Positions 11,248-21,563 of a DNA stretch of 64,000 bases are shown piece after piece. The stretch is from Entomortierella parvispora. Lineage: Eukaryota > Mortierellomycota > Mortierellomycetes > Mortierellales > Mortierellaceae. Each line of letters starts with the position of its first letter. Position 1 is the stretch's first letter. Position numbers and translations under genes: made by a program. The DNA lies in the NCBI GenBank assembly GCA_963573315.1, contig OY752150.1, positions 1,178,001 to 1,242,000 of the forward strand, given 5' to 3'. The notes below the pieces were generated by a model, which was not told where the DNA came from, did not search any database, and saw only the letters and a program-made list of their open reading frames with translations.

Positions 11248-12451
11248 CTGCGACAATTCCTCCGTAAAGGACTCCGGCGACAGCCCAAAGAACCACCAGT
11301 CTCTTGCTGCTTTGTGGCTGACCAGAGGCAGCGGTGAAGACACCTTTGCTCTTCCAGTGACCAACGCGTGCCAGGTTCACTCCCTTGGGCAAGACTTGGC
11401 CTGAATAGGCAATGATTTCACACCAGGACATACCCAACGCCCCAAAGGCGTACATGTAATGGGAAACCGTGTGCTCAAATGTATCTTGGATCAGCAAATA
11501 TCCCTCTTTCAATTGAGTTGCCAAGGCCAAAGAAAGTTGACCATCTCCGTTGGTCAAGGGGTGGGTTGAAAGACCGATGCCCTGTGAATGCTCCTCCAGA
11601 AACAAGACAATGATGTTCTTGAAGAAGGCCGCGGCCGTGTGAATCCCCGCCCCTGTTACGTAAAGGATCAAAAAGAACGTGAACACTGTCGACAGCGTAC
11701 TCTTGTACAGAGGGGATCGGCTCGGACTCGGAACAAAGGCTCGGGACTGACCGTCGCTGCCGCTGTCATATTTGGAACTATTGAAAGGGATTTGTTGGTG
11801 AAGGGTGTGGAGGCCGTTGCCAGCATGATTGTCAGAATACCTTGTTCCTCGAGCTTCCAACGGAATATCTCCCATCAGTTGACCCCCTTTCTCGACTTGC
11901 CTTTGACCGGCGGCTTGGAGTCCTCGGGCGGCTCTCCTCTGTTGTCGTCGTTGGGCCAAGATCTCGGTCTCGGAAGGGTATCGACTCATCAGATCAGAAG
12001 AGTAAAAGAACCAAGTGTGAATCAATCCGCTGAAAAACGGTTCCACCAAACGACAGGCATCTCTCCAAGAGTACCAATGACCCCAGGTTGCGTCCGCTCC
12101 GGCCTTGATCACCACTGGCAGGACCGTGAAGACGATGGTCGAAAGAGTGGTCAGGGTTTGGAGAGCAAGGGCCTTGGCTGGAGGAGCATAGTCTAGTGAA
12201 TCCTCGTAATCCTCGACTTCATCATGGTCGCCATGTCCAAAGTAGGACGCAGAGTTGCCATTGAGGGGTTGGTTGCTCTCCCGGAGACGCAAGGGGGTTG
12301 AGGACGAGAGGTCTTGTGGTACAGAGGGATCTTCTTGACCTAGAGGTCGTTCTCCTTGAGGGTAGTATTGATATTGCTGATGCCCTGAAGGGTCAAACTC
12401 TGTCGGTGGCTGGTGGCCGCCATGGTTATAGGTGTTGCTGCTGTTGTCCAT
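10853..12451 (-). CDS. polytopic membrane protein of unknown function
   Basis: Exons on the minus strand 12451-11248 and 11109-10853 give 486 residues. The first 100 residues are hydrophilic, rich in Gln, Ser, Pro and acidic residues, and presumably cytosolic. About seven hydrophobic segments follow, including ALQTLTTLSTIVFTVLPVVI, FFSGLIHTWFFY, STVFTFFLILYVTGAGIHTA, HYMYAFGALGMSWCEIIAYS, LVVLWAVAGVLYGGIVAG, VGPVYVVLLFLAVSAAIL and YLIGMVVAAVAIVAYM. A loop of about 110 residues rich in Arg, Gln and Ser separates segments 2 and 3. Conserved-looking His and Glu residues lie in or near the helices (GAGIHT, FEHTVSHYMY, WCEI). I do not recognise the family. An in-frame ATG-free extension upstream is pyrimidine-rich and is taken as 5' UTR. 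The gene is convergent with Mms2 and divergent from the ML-domain gene. Confidence 0.75.
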
Positions 12452-13351
12452 GAGGAATGAAGGAGCAGAATGAGGAGTGAGGGACGCGTCGATGTGGGAA
12501 TGGGAGAGGTGGGTAACACAAGGAGTGGATTTTAGCGGATGGGAGAGTGACGAGATGAAGAAAGGAGAAGAAGAAAAAGAAGAAAAAGAACAAGAAGAAG
12601 AGGAAGAAGGAAGGGAAGGACACACAAACAAGTAACAAGCAGACAAGCAGACAAGCAGACAAGCAAGGGCCTTGTTCCTGTTGTTCCTGGTGGTTGTTCT
12701 TGTCCCGCTCACCGTTTCGTCTCCTTCTACAGCGTGCCACCAAATGCCATTTATGGACTCTTTCCCCCTGTCATGGTGTCACCGTGTCACGCCATTATTG
12801 CGCCCCCCCTCTCCAAAAGTCCCTTTTCTATTTTCCTCCTTTTGGTGTGCCGTCCTCTTCTCGCGCAACTGCATCCGTTCGTTGTGGGGGGAGGGGAGCC
12901 AGAGCCAGACCATCGTCCCTGCAGCCGTTGAAGGAGAAGGCTATTACCATGTTCTGTGTATACTCATGTTCACTGCTGCTCTCTCTTTCTCTCTCTCTCT
13001 CTGTGTGTCTCTCTCCCTCCCTCACTGACCAGACTGACCAGGCGGAGCAGGAGAAACAGGCCCTGATGTTTTTCCGCGCACAATCGCCCTGTAGTCCTCA
13101 ATTCTGCCTTCTGAATGGACAGGTGTCACCAGACAAATCTCATCATCATTGAGCAAGCAACAAGACGTCACGTGCGCCAGTGCCAGTGTGAGTGTGGAAG
13201 CATGTATCTTTCTTTTTTGAGTCTCTCTACTCATACATCTCATTCTCCTCACTACTTCCATCTCGCACTCTCTCTCCCCTCCTCCTCCTCCTCCCTACGT
13301 CTTTCCTGTTCTCTCCAACCCGGTCTCCCTTCATTCATATTTCTCACAACA
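12452..13351. other. divergent promoter region with short tandem repeats
   Basis: About 900 bases lie between divergent genes. It holds GA/CT-rich leaders on both sides, a tandem ACAAGCAG-type repeat near 12640-12665 and a CT run near 12985-13020. Open frames on both strands are low-complexity and mutually overlapping, so no gene is called. Confidence 0.5.
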
Positions 13352-14461
13352 ATGCGCCTGACCACAGTCCTCCTCTCCCTGGCCTGCGTCCTTGGTGTGG
13401 CCACTGCTGTGCCATTCTTTGCCCCCCCACCTAATGCAACCGTCGTCGAGTGTGGTGACGACACCGACCTGCTCAAACTTGAATACGTCGAGTTGAGCCC
13501 TAACCCTCCCCAGAAGGGCCAAGTCTTGAACATTGATGCCAAGGCTTTCTTGAAAGGCGATGTCGTCGAAGGTGCAAAGATCTTCCTCACCGTCAAGTAA
13601 GTTTTCTCCCCAACCCAGCCATCAAAACTTGCACACCTTGCACACCTGTATGCACCCGTCTCCTCAGGAAAAGAAAACTACCCAAAGCATGACAGGAGAG
13701 GAGAAACCAGAGCCTTGCAAGGAAACAAATACGGATTCGCTACCTTTACTCAGTAACGATAGTTAACAACACCAAACCAGGAGCTGGACAAATGACATGC
13801 ATGCATTGAGAGCCGAATAGCGATGTCTGGGGTCTGAATGAGGTCACGCTGACCAAGAATGTCGAAAACACAACCCGATTTTTATTTTTTTTTATTTCTG
13901 CTGGGGCGCTACGCAACCGCACGATTTCACATCACGTTCGAAAAGAGTGGCAAAAAGAAGGGGGGTCAGGCTGACTCTTCCTCAGGGGAAAATGTGTTTG
14001 GGGGGACAGTTGGCGAAGGAGAGGGGGGAGCATGGTCAATCAAAGTGCTAGGGCTCTTAGCAGACGAAAAGACAAGATGGCATACCCAAGGACACGCAAG
14101 TCTTAACTTTCTCGTTTTTATCTTCTTACTTTTTAGGGTTGGAGTCATCAAGCTGTTGACCAAGGAACTTGATTTCTGTGAAGAATCTGTCAAGGTCGAC
14201 AAGCCCTGCCCACTTCTCGCTGGAGAGCAGACACTTCAGCATTCTGTTGAGCTTCCCAAGGAGATCCCTCCTGTAAGTGACCTTGGATCATCGTCTTGAT
14301 TCTAAACTCCGTCAAAGCGGTGACCAACCTTCTCAATGCTTGTTTCTTTTCTGTTGTTCTTTTTTTTTTTCTAGGGCAAGTACCTTGTCAATGTCAAGGT
14401 CAAGAACCCTGACGACACTCAGGTCACCTGCCTCGTTGCCACTGCCGTCTTTGCTCTTTAG
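13352..14461 (+). CDS. secreted ML-domain PG/PI transfer protein (NPC2-like)
   Basis: Exons 13352-13596, 14137-14272 and 14375-14461 give 155 residues. A signal peptide is evident (MRLTTVLLSLACVLGVATA, about 19 residues). The mature part fits the MD-2-related lipid-recognition (ML) domain of fungal phosphatidylglycerol/phosphatidylinositol transfer proteins. It has an early Cys (VVECGD), the segment LSPNPPQKGQVLNIDAKAFL, the Cys pair LDFCEESVKVDKPCPL, the helix-strand VELPKEIPPGKYLVNVKVKN and a final Cys in QVTCLVATAVF. Length is normal for the family (about 150-180). These proteins bind sterols or phospholipids in the vacuole or secretory pathway. Intron 1 is long (540 bases) with no coding content that I can identify. 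Confidence 0.9.
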
Positions 14462-15592
14462 CCCATATTCTTAGTGTGTGCTGTGCCATCTACTTGTATC
14501 AATTCTATCTCATAAAGCCATCGCTCTAATAACCACAGTTCATCGCGACTCATGATGTTTTTGTTCCAACGCGGGATAATTCTAATGAGCTGCAAAAGAT
14601 TACCCGCTGAATGTTTGCTGTTCAAGCTTGTGTACGCACGCTCATTTGGCGCGTGCACCTCTGGTTTGTGAGAGCAGATGACATCGTTCCGATCCCTTGA
14701 CAAAGAAATGGAACTCTTGGCCTTGAGAAAAAAAAACACACGGACTTGTTCAATCTAAGAAGAACTCTCAGATTCTGAAAAAAATAGGAAAGGTCAATCC
14801 TCTTCTCCCCCCCTCACCCCTCCCTGCCTTCGCCCAAATCTGCACAACAGCCCAAAAAGTCGTTACTAACGGGCAGGCATATCATCAAGTTTCTCCCAAC
14901 TTTGAAATGAATCTATTCATCGCCCTGGTCGGTCTATGGTTGGTGGCCGATCATTGAGCGCACCTCCTTTTTAGAGTGCCCTAAAACGTCAACCTAGATA
15001 TCTCCAACCAATGCACATTGCTGACCACTCTGTTCTATCCCATACTTCAAGACCTCTAGTTAAGCGATCTTTCTTTCCACATGCTGACCAACTTTCTTCT
15101 TCAGACCATATCATGAATATTCTGTTTGGCGAAAGAATTTGACGCGTTTTCAGCGCTTGATAGTGACTCACGCCTTTATAATCATACTATCGCGTTCTCC
15201 TCTACCGCGCTTCCCTTCACCAATTCCTGCCCTGACCTATCCTTGGAAATGCCATTCCCCCTTGTCTTGCCTAGTCGTGACTCTCGAGAACAGTCGGCGT
15301 GCATTACTGTATAATTGTGAAGACTCGTCAGCAAATAAGAAAAAGAAAAGTCGGCGGATAACGATTACGAGGGTAGATTGGCAACTAGATCTCGGTACTT
15401 GAAGAAATAGGCTGGTCGGCGGTTTAGAGAGGGGTCCGCTGTCAACAGTAAGAGAATGGCAGGGTCGACAGATAAGCGACCCAAAAAGAAAAGTCGTCCC
15501 ATATGGGTCCGCCGAAAAAACTAACCAACGTCCATGCTCGGCGGATAGATCTCTCGTCGCAAAAAAAGAAGGAAAATGTCAAAAAGAATCTG
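14462..15592. other. intergenic region between the ML-domain gene and tRNA-Leu
   Basis: No convincing gene. The sequence is mixed, with a C-rich patch near 14805-14835. The motif TCGGCGGATA or close variants recurs near 15350, 15410 and 15540 without clear periodicity. Confidence 0.4.
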
Positions 15593-15675
15593 TGAAGAGA
15601 GTGGGATTTGAACCCACGCCTACGAATAGACCGCGGCCTTAACGCGGCGCCTTAGACCAACTCGGCCATCTCTCC
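15593..15675 (-). tRNA. tRNA-Leu(AAG)
   Basis: The minus-strand transcript folds as a class II tRNA. The acceptor stem GGAGAGA (15675-15669) pairs with TCTCTTC (15600-15594) through one G-T pair, with discriminator A at 15593. The D arm contains GCCGAGTTGGTCTAAGGC. The anticodon stem CCGCG/CGCGG encloses the loop TTAAGGC with anticodon AAG. There is a variable arm, and the T arm is GTGGGTTCAAATCCCAC. The AAG anticodon and long variable arm identify a leucine tRNA. No intron is needed. Confidence 0.93.
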
Positions 15676-17062
15676 ATATGATTCATGGAAATTTGCTTCT
15701 TCAGACCCCTATGAGTTTAATTTTGAATCACTTAAGGGTGTAATCTCCCAAAGATTAATTAAGGGTATACTCTTACTTTTGACGCTCGCGGGTCGACTTT
15801 ACCCCCAAACGCACTCAGCGCCTTGATGGTTTAAACGTACCGAAGATGATCGCGTTCAGTTTCCAGTAGTCTACAGTTGGGCTGGGAGAGAAAAAGAGAA
15901 AGAAGGGTGGAGGAACCCGGAACCCGGAACCCGGAACAATATCAAAGAAGGAAGGAATGAAGGGGGGAGAGGAAGGGGGGGGAAAGAAAATTCATGCGCA
16001 TTGCCCAACCCAGCAGCACTCTTCTTTGCAGGGATATTTGTGGTTGCGCACAGGCAGGAACTATGGTCTATTCAGTGGGCGGGAACCAATTGTTTGAGGC
16101 AAAAAAATATGGGTCATTACCCAGAGATTTTGTTTCTCTTTTCCGCCGCCGCCACAGTTGGGCTGGGCTTTGCGCCATTCTGTGGTCAGGTTACCATGGA
16201 ACCACATATGAGCAAAAGAAACCAAATTGTAAAGAGATGATTATTATCGATTATTGTTGTATTAGGTATTAGGTAACGATATTTTTTGAGGAGTGGGTAA
16301 GAGGATGAAAGAAAAAACAAAAGAGGACCAAGATGTATGTGCGTGTGTGTGAATGAAATGCTTGTCCAACAGAAAATCAACTAGCGGACGAGCTTGGTTT
16401 TTGCCTAGGGGAGAGGAAGGAAAGGGAGACGAGTGAGCAATCATGACGCGTGGCAATGGTGACTACATCATTGTGGAATGTGTAACAGGGAACGATCCAT
16501 GAGCAAAAGGCAAGGGGAAAGGGGCAGAAAAAGGGAGGGTCCTAGGGTTGGTTGACTGCGGACACAGAAAAAACAATGGTCCCGTCCTGGTCATGGACAA
16601 TGTTTTTTTCTGTGTTCCTGTGAGCCGAATCGGAGGTATGGCAATAATCCTCGCCCAAACGAAAGACGATGTTGTCAGCCGCCTGGGTCAGTCGCTGTTG
16701 AGTTTGGACCCGTCAACAAGTTGCCGAACCAACCATGGCGGACACTGAACACAAACGGGCACGATCCAAGCCAAGAGGGTGTCATATGCTCATTGCTGAT
16801 CAAGAAAAAAATTCTCGTGTGACAATGACTCCAACCAATACGACGAAAAAATATGAACGAGCGAAAAAGACGCGAGAATTGTATCCGATTCTTCCAGCCT
16901 TGCTGTCCTTGTGCTCCAACCAGAGAGAAACGAAAGAAGGGGAGAATTCAATAGTCCTTACCGGTTTCAGAAAGCCATTGTTTTGTTTGCACGCGACTTT
17001 GCGTAGCGGAAAAAAAACAAAAGTCCGTCGCGATCCAAGTTCGAAAGTGTTTTTTTCGTTGT
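15676..17062. other. intergenic region with a short GGAACCCG repeat
   Basis: No gene is supported. A GGAACCCG octamer is repeated three times in tandem at about 15912-15937. G-rich and A-rich purine tracts follow (15955-15990). Short open frames on both strands show no domain character. The right part is probably the 3' flank of the minus-strand Ala/Glu-rich gene. Confidence 0.4.
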
Positions 17063-18016
17063 TTAGTGAGCAGCAACGGCAACGGGGGTCTCCTCCACAA
17101 CAGCGGGGGTCACGACCTCAGTGGTCAAGGTCTCAACCTCAGCAACAGCAAGGGTCTCGTCCTTGGCAGGAGTGGGGGGAGCAGCAACCTCAGCCTCGGT
17201 GGACTCAGCAACGGGGGCAGGGGCAGCAGCCTTCTCTTCCTTCTTCTCCTTCTTACTCTTGAAGAATCCAAGAGAGAGACGCTTGCTAAGCTTGGCGCTC
17301 AATGGAGAGGAGGTCTTCTCAGCCTTTTCGGTGGCGACGGGGGTAGTGGGGAGCTCAGCTGCAGGCTTCTCCTCGGCAGCGGGCACAGCAGGGGCGGCCT
17401 CGACCTCGGGCTCAGCAGCAGCGGCCGCAGCAGGGGCCTCCTCACTAGCGATAACCTCAACAACAGCAACCTCAGACTCAATAGGAGCATCGACAGCAGC
17501 GGGGACCTCCTCAACGACAGTGTTGGTCTCCTCAACTGCAGCGGGGGTCTCGGCAACAACAGCAGGAGCCTCCTCAGCAACAGGGGTGACGGCGGCGGGC
17601 TTCTCAACCTTGGGCTTCTTTTCTCCGAGCTTCTTGAAGTTGCTGGCCAGCTTTGCGATCCAGGACTTCTTCTTGTCAGCCTTGGAGGTGGCGACAGGAG
17701 CAGCTGCAGGGGCATCTTCGGTGGCAGGGGTAACAATGACCTCAGTCGTGGCCTCCTCCACAATGACAACAGGGGTAGCCTCGGCTTCGGTCTCCAAGGG
17801 GGTGCCGTCGGCATGCTCAACAGGGTTCTCGGAAGGCTCGACGGCGGTGGAGAAGGTGGCCTCGGCCTCAGTGGTAGCAGCAGGAGTTTCCTCAGTGGCG
17901 GCAGCAGCAGGGGTCTCATTGGCGACCTCAGCAGCAGGGGCGGCATTAGCCTCGGCAGCAACTTCGGGGGTGGCGACAGGAACGTCAGCAACGGAAGTGG
18001 TGGTGGTGTCAGTCAT
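17063..18016 (-). CDS. Ala/Glu/Pro/Thr-rich low-complexity acidic protein
   Basis: A single open frame of 317 residues begins MTDTTTTSVADVPVATPEV and ends ETPVAVAAH. Most of it is an acidic, disordered Ala-Glu-Pro-Thr-Val polymer. Two basic islands stand out: KADKKKSWIAKLASNFKKLG (about residues 105-125) and SPLSAKLSKRLSLGFFKSKK (about 235-255). Each could form an amphipathic helix able to meet a membrane or nucleic acid. No signal peptide or membrane segment is visible. A CT-rich leader precedes the ATG, as in other highly expressed genes here. I do not recognise the family. Strong codon bias (GCN, GAG, ACC) leaves long frames open on the opposite strand (17066-18040); those encode only Ser/Gly polymers and are shadows. 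Confidence 0.75.
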   Translation of the reverse strand: MTDTTTTSVADVPVATPEVAAEANAAPAAEVANETPAAAATEETPAATTEAEATFSTAVEPSENPVEHADGTPLETEAEATPVVIVEEATTEVIVTPATEDAPAAAPVATSKADKKKSWIAKLASNFKKLGEKKPKVEKPAAVTPVAEEAPAVVAETPAAVEETNTVVEEVPAAVDAPIESEVAVVEVIASEEAPAAAAAAEPEVEAAPAVPAAEEKPAAELPTTPVATEKAEKTSSPLSAKLSKRLSLGFFKSKKEKKEEKAAAPAPVAESTEAEVAAPPTPAKDETLAVAEVETLTTEVVTPAVVEETPVAVAAH

Positions 18017-20581
18017 TGTAAATGTGGGTGGGTGAGGTGAGAGTGCGGGAAAGACAAAGGTGGTATAGCAAAGAGAAGAGAAAGAGAAAAAGAGAAGAGA
18101 AGAAAGAAGGGGAAAGAAGTAAGGAGGCGAAGAAGAAAACAAGGACGAAGGACGGACGGATGGCAGTTGGAAGGGGGAGGGGGACGGATGTTTGTGCTGT
18201 CTGTCTGTATGTGGTGCTTTGTAGAGTAGAGAGTAACAAATCAACAACAAGTCAACAACATAAAAATACTCAATGCTCGCTAGTTCACCACGATAGCCTG
18301 GTCGGACTTGGACTTGTGAGCTCGTGCAGAGCATGAGCAGCAAAACATCGAAGAGGAAGAGGGCCTCGTCGTTCGTCGTGGATCTTTAGTTTTTTTTTTT
18401 GCTACCAACCGCCTTGGTCTAACAAACACGACATTGTGAGAGCAAGCTGCTGCTCAAGATCATCCCCGCATCACCGCAACATTGCCCACCATGGACAATC
18501 AATCCATTTGCTATTGTGGGAGGAGCTCCCCATTGTCCTGCGTGCTGAGGAGGTGGGAGGGGATTGTTTTGTCAAGTTGCCAGGTCCGCCCGTCGCGTCA
18601 AAGCTCACCATGGCACTGACACTCACCCACCCCTTCTCTCAGACACCGACTCGCAGTCGCGAGCTGGCCTTAAACTCTGTTTCCCTCTCTTTTGCACTTT
18701 GCTTTCTGCGGACTGTGCAGCAACAATCCACGCCTTCTCGGCCTGTGTGGTCAGCTGGCGGACAGAGTGGCAGAAAGATAGCGGATTGCTGTATTTGTGA
18801 ACCCAATCAATCTTCTCTTCAACTGTTTCCCATCTCAACAGGCCTCCCTGACCTCCTCCTTCACGGAACACACAAGGTAATGGACGCTTTCTTCCCCTGT
18901 CTCCCTGTCTCTCCTTCAAGGAGTGTGATCAGTCTCTGGCTCCGGTTTTTTTTATTCAATTCAATTGATTGTGGCTGCGGTCTGGGAAATGGCGTCTGTC
19001 TGTGTCACGCTGCGTCCTCAAAGTCGGGTGACCCAGACACGCTGGTGCGATCAAGTCTCCAAATTGCACCAGACAAGGTGCAATTTCTAGTCGCTGTGTG
19101 GGGAGGGAGGCCCTTTTACTTCATGCCGTTCCCTTGAACCAGGCCCAGCCAGGCCCTTCGCCACAGGTGTGTTTGTAGTGTATAATAAATGGGCAAGGTA
19201 AAGAATTGGGGGGTGTGTCATCAATCGCAACTTTAATCGTGTTAAGAATTTTTCGGTCCATTCTCTGCAGGGCCTTTCCACACCAATCGACACAACGTGT
19301 TCATCGCCGCCGTTACGTCTCCTTGTCTTCAATAGACGCGCAAAGAATGTGCCTGCCGATCGCAACGGTGTTCAAGTTCTTTTCTTCCCTCTTCATCTAC
19401 GAGTTTCTGGATGATGAGGTAACCTTCGACTATAATAAAACAAAAAGCCTGCTGGGTGGAGGACGCTCACTGGTTTTTGCTCTTCCTGCACTCAGCTGCT
19501 CACCCCTTTTTGTTATTTATTAATACCTTTGCTGGTTTCCGGATATTAATATTGATATTGCGTGGGGAGAGGCGAGGGGCTATTTCCAGCAGCGATCATT
19601 GACAGTTTCAGCGAAATTATTGCTGAACAAGCTGAAAGGGGGACTGTGGGTCTGTTGAGCCGTCAGTGCAGAAGCCATTGTGTGTGGGGGGGAAAGGGGG
19701 TCTTTCTTGGAGTATGTACTGTACAATCCTGCGAAACACCCTGCTATCGAACGGGACCAGTCGATGGATTGGGCTGGCGCCAATCTGACTGTTTTGGGAA
19801 CAAGAGCCAGCAAAAAATACGTGCTGACCCGGACATTTTTTTTTGCGAGTGCTCTTGTTTAGCCTTATGTATTCTTCTTCAGTAGCCTCAGCAGTCTCTC
19901 AATGGTCATCGGTATCACCAATAGACCGCCCCGGGAGGCAACTAAAAGAACGGCGTCCGAGCTCTAGAGTCTGCTTGCACCCACTCAGTTTTCAGAACGC
20001 GAAGACTGCACACTCCGAACAGTCAAGTACACCCCCAAAGCCTGCTTACATCTCTTTCTGTCTCGCAAGACCATACCCAGGGATTTTTTCTGGCATGAAC
20101 AAAAAGTTGTTTCTCCAAAACAACATCCACTCCAAGCACCGCCTGTGAATGAAGGCCATTCTACCCCATTAGAGATGTATCAGCAGCAGCAATTACGTTT
20201 CTCTTGGGTGACACGTTGGAGCCGCCTGGATGTTCTCGCAGATATCGGTTAGTTCTGCGATAGTAAAGAATCGGTGACGTAATTATTGCCGGCTTTGTGC
20301 CAGGCGGGTCTGTCTTGCCCCTGACATTCACGTTTCATATGATCACTCTCGACTTTTTTGTACACTCTCGTCGTTGTGTTATCACTCCTGTCTTGTATCA
20401 TCACTCTTCTTTGTATCATCGCTCATCTTTGTATCACTCGCTTCGTCTTGCGTGAAATCACCCTCCCCCTCCACCGCCGTCTTACCTTTCCTCTCTTCTC
20501 CAGCGCTCATTACTGCTCAGGTTGGTATATGCTTTGTACACATCCTTTGTTGTTTTTCTACATTCGGTTTGGGATGGCTGT
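18017..20581. other. long gene-poor region
   Basis: The first 350 bases are the promoter and leader of the minus-strand Ala/Glu-rich gene. Beyond that there is no supported gene. A plus-strand frame at 18436-19137 (233 codons) is open but Cys/Ser/Leu-rich without domain character. Degenerate repeats of TGTATCATCACTC type occur at about 20375-20460. Confidence 0.4.
19061..19086. repeat. perfect 10-bp inverted repeat
   Basis: AAATTGCACC and its exact complement GGTGCAATTT are separated by AGACAA, forming a strong potential hairpin in non-coding sequence. It could be a terminator-like structure or the remnant of a small inverted-repeat element. No function can be assigned. Confidence 0.6.
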
Positions 20582-21103
20582 GACGCGGTGCTTCTCTGTT
20601 GCGGTTTGGTCAATCACAGAAAGAGTCGAACCTCCGTTAGGTATACTGGTGGCGCTTTCAGTAGCCAGCCCAGTAGAGTGGTTCATTTAGTCATGAATGG
20701 CTTCCTGGCATTGTTGTCTTGATGCGTAAGTCGTTATCTCTTGCTCAGACACTAGAGTAGACCTCTCTAGAAGAGAGCATTGATGACAAAGTATTACAAT
20801 GGGCTGCGTTTTTCCCTACTTCAACCATCCCTTAGCAAAGAATGATGCGACGCGGTGCTTCTCTGTTGCGGTTTGGTCAATCACAGAAAGAGTCGAACCT
20901 CTGTTAGGTATACTGATGGCGCTTTCAGTAGCCAGCCCAGTAAAGTGGTTCATTTAGTCACGACTGGCTTCTTGACATTGTTGTCTTGATGCGTAAGTCG
21001 TTGTCCCTTGCTCAGACGCTAGAGTAGACCTATCTAGAAGAGAGCATTGATGACAAAGTATTACAATGGGCTGCGTCTTCCCCGACTTCATCCATTCTTT
21101 GGC
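20582..21103. repeat. tandem duplication, unit 267 bp
   Basis: The unit starting GACGCGGTGCTTCTCTG at 20582 recurs at 20849 with a constant 267-base offset. By eye the copies differ at about 5 per cent of positions to about 21080, then the match fades by 21103. Neither copy holds a sustained reading frame, tRNA or recognisable element end. It looks like a local non-coding duplication or the start of a satellite. Confidence 0.9.
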
Positions 21104-21563
21104 CGTTTTTTATCTTCTCTATCTTCCGCAACTTTTCAGAGACACATCGTTCTGACATCCTTTTCCAACAATCCGAGAACGATAGAACGATAACACCAAT
21201 GAGAACTAAACTGACATTTATTCGAGCACCGATCCCCGCTACATCACCCTCAAGATTCTTTGACGCGTTCCCTGTAGCGCATTTTGTATATTTTCAATAA
21301 ATTCACTTATGCGGACGAGTAGGCCGCCTCCAGGGAATACAAAGCCGACGTTGTCGACTACGCGCTTTCGAGGTCCTAATTCTGCTTCGAGTGGAGTGAG
21401 TGCGGATTGGAGCCGGGGAAAAAGCGACGATGATCCCTTTGGAAAAAACTGCGTTCAAACGAGAAGGAGAATGGATTTTTGGTAACCGTCGTAGCAACAC
21501 TGCTGTGGCTCAGTGAACTGACTAAGCTAATTGTGCGTCATAACAACCTACTAGCAACAACAC

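Noticed and set aside
17066-18040. Long plus-strand frames (324 and 304 codons) opposite the Ala/Glu-rich gene
   Set aside because: They encode Ser/Gly or Ser/Ala polymers created by the GCN/GAG/ACC codon bias of the minus-strand gene. They have no independent leader or splice signals.
18436-19137. 233-codon plus-strand frame
   Set aside because: It is Cys/Ser/Leu-rich without motifs, lacks a CT-rich leader and overlaps frames on the other strand. Treated as chance.
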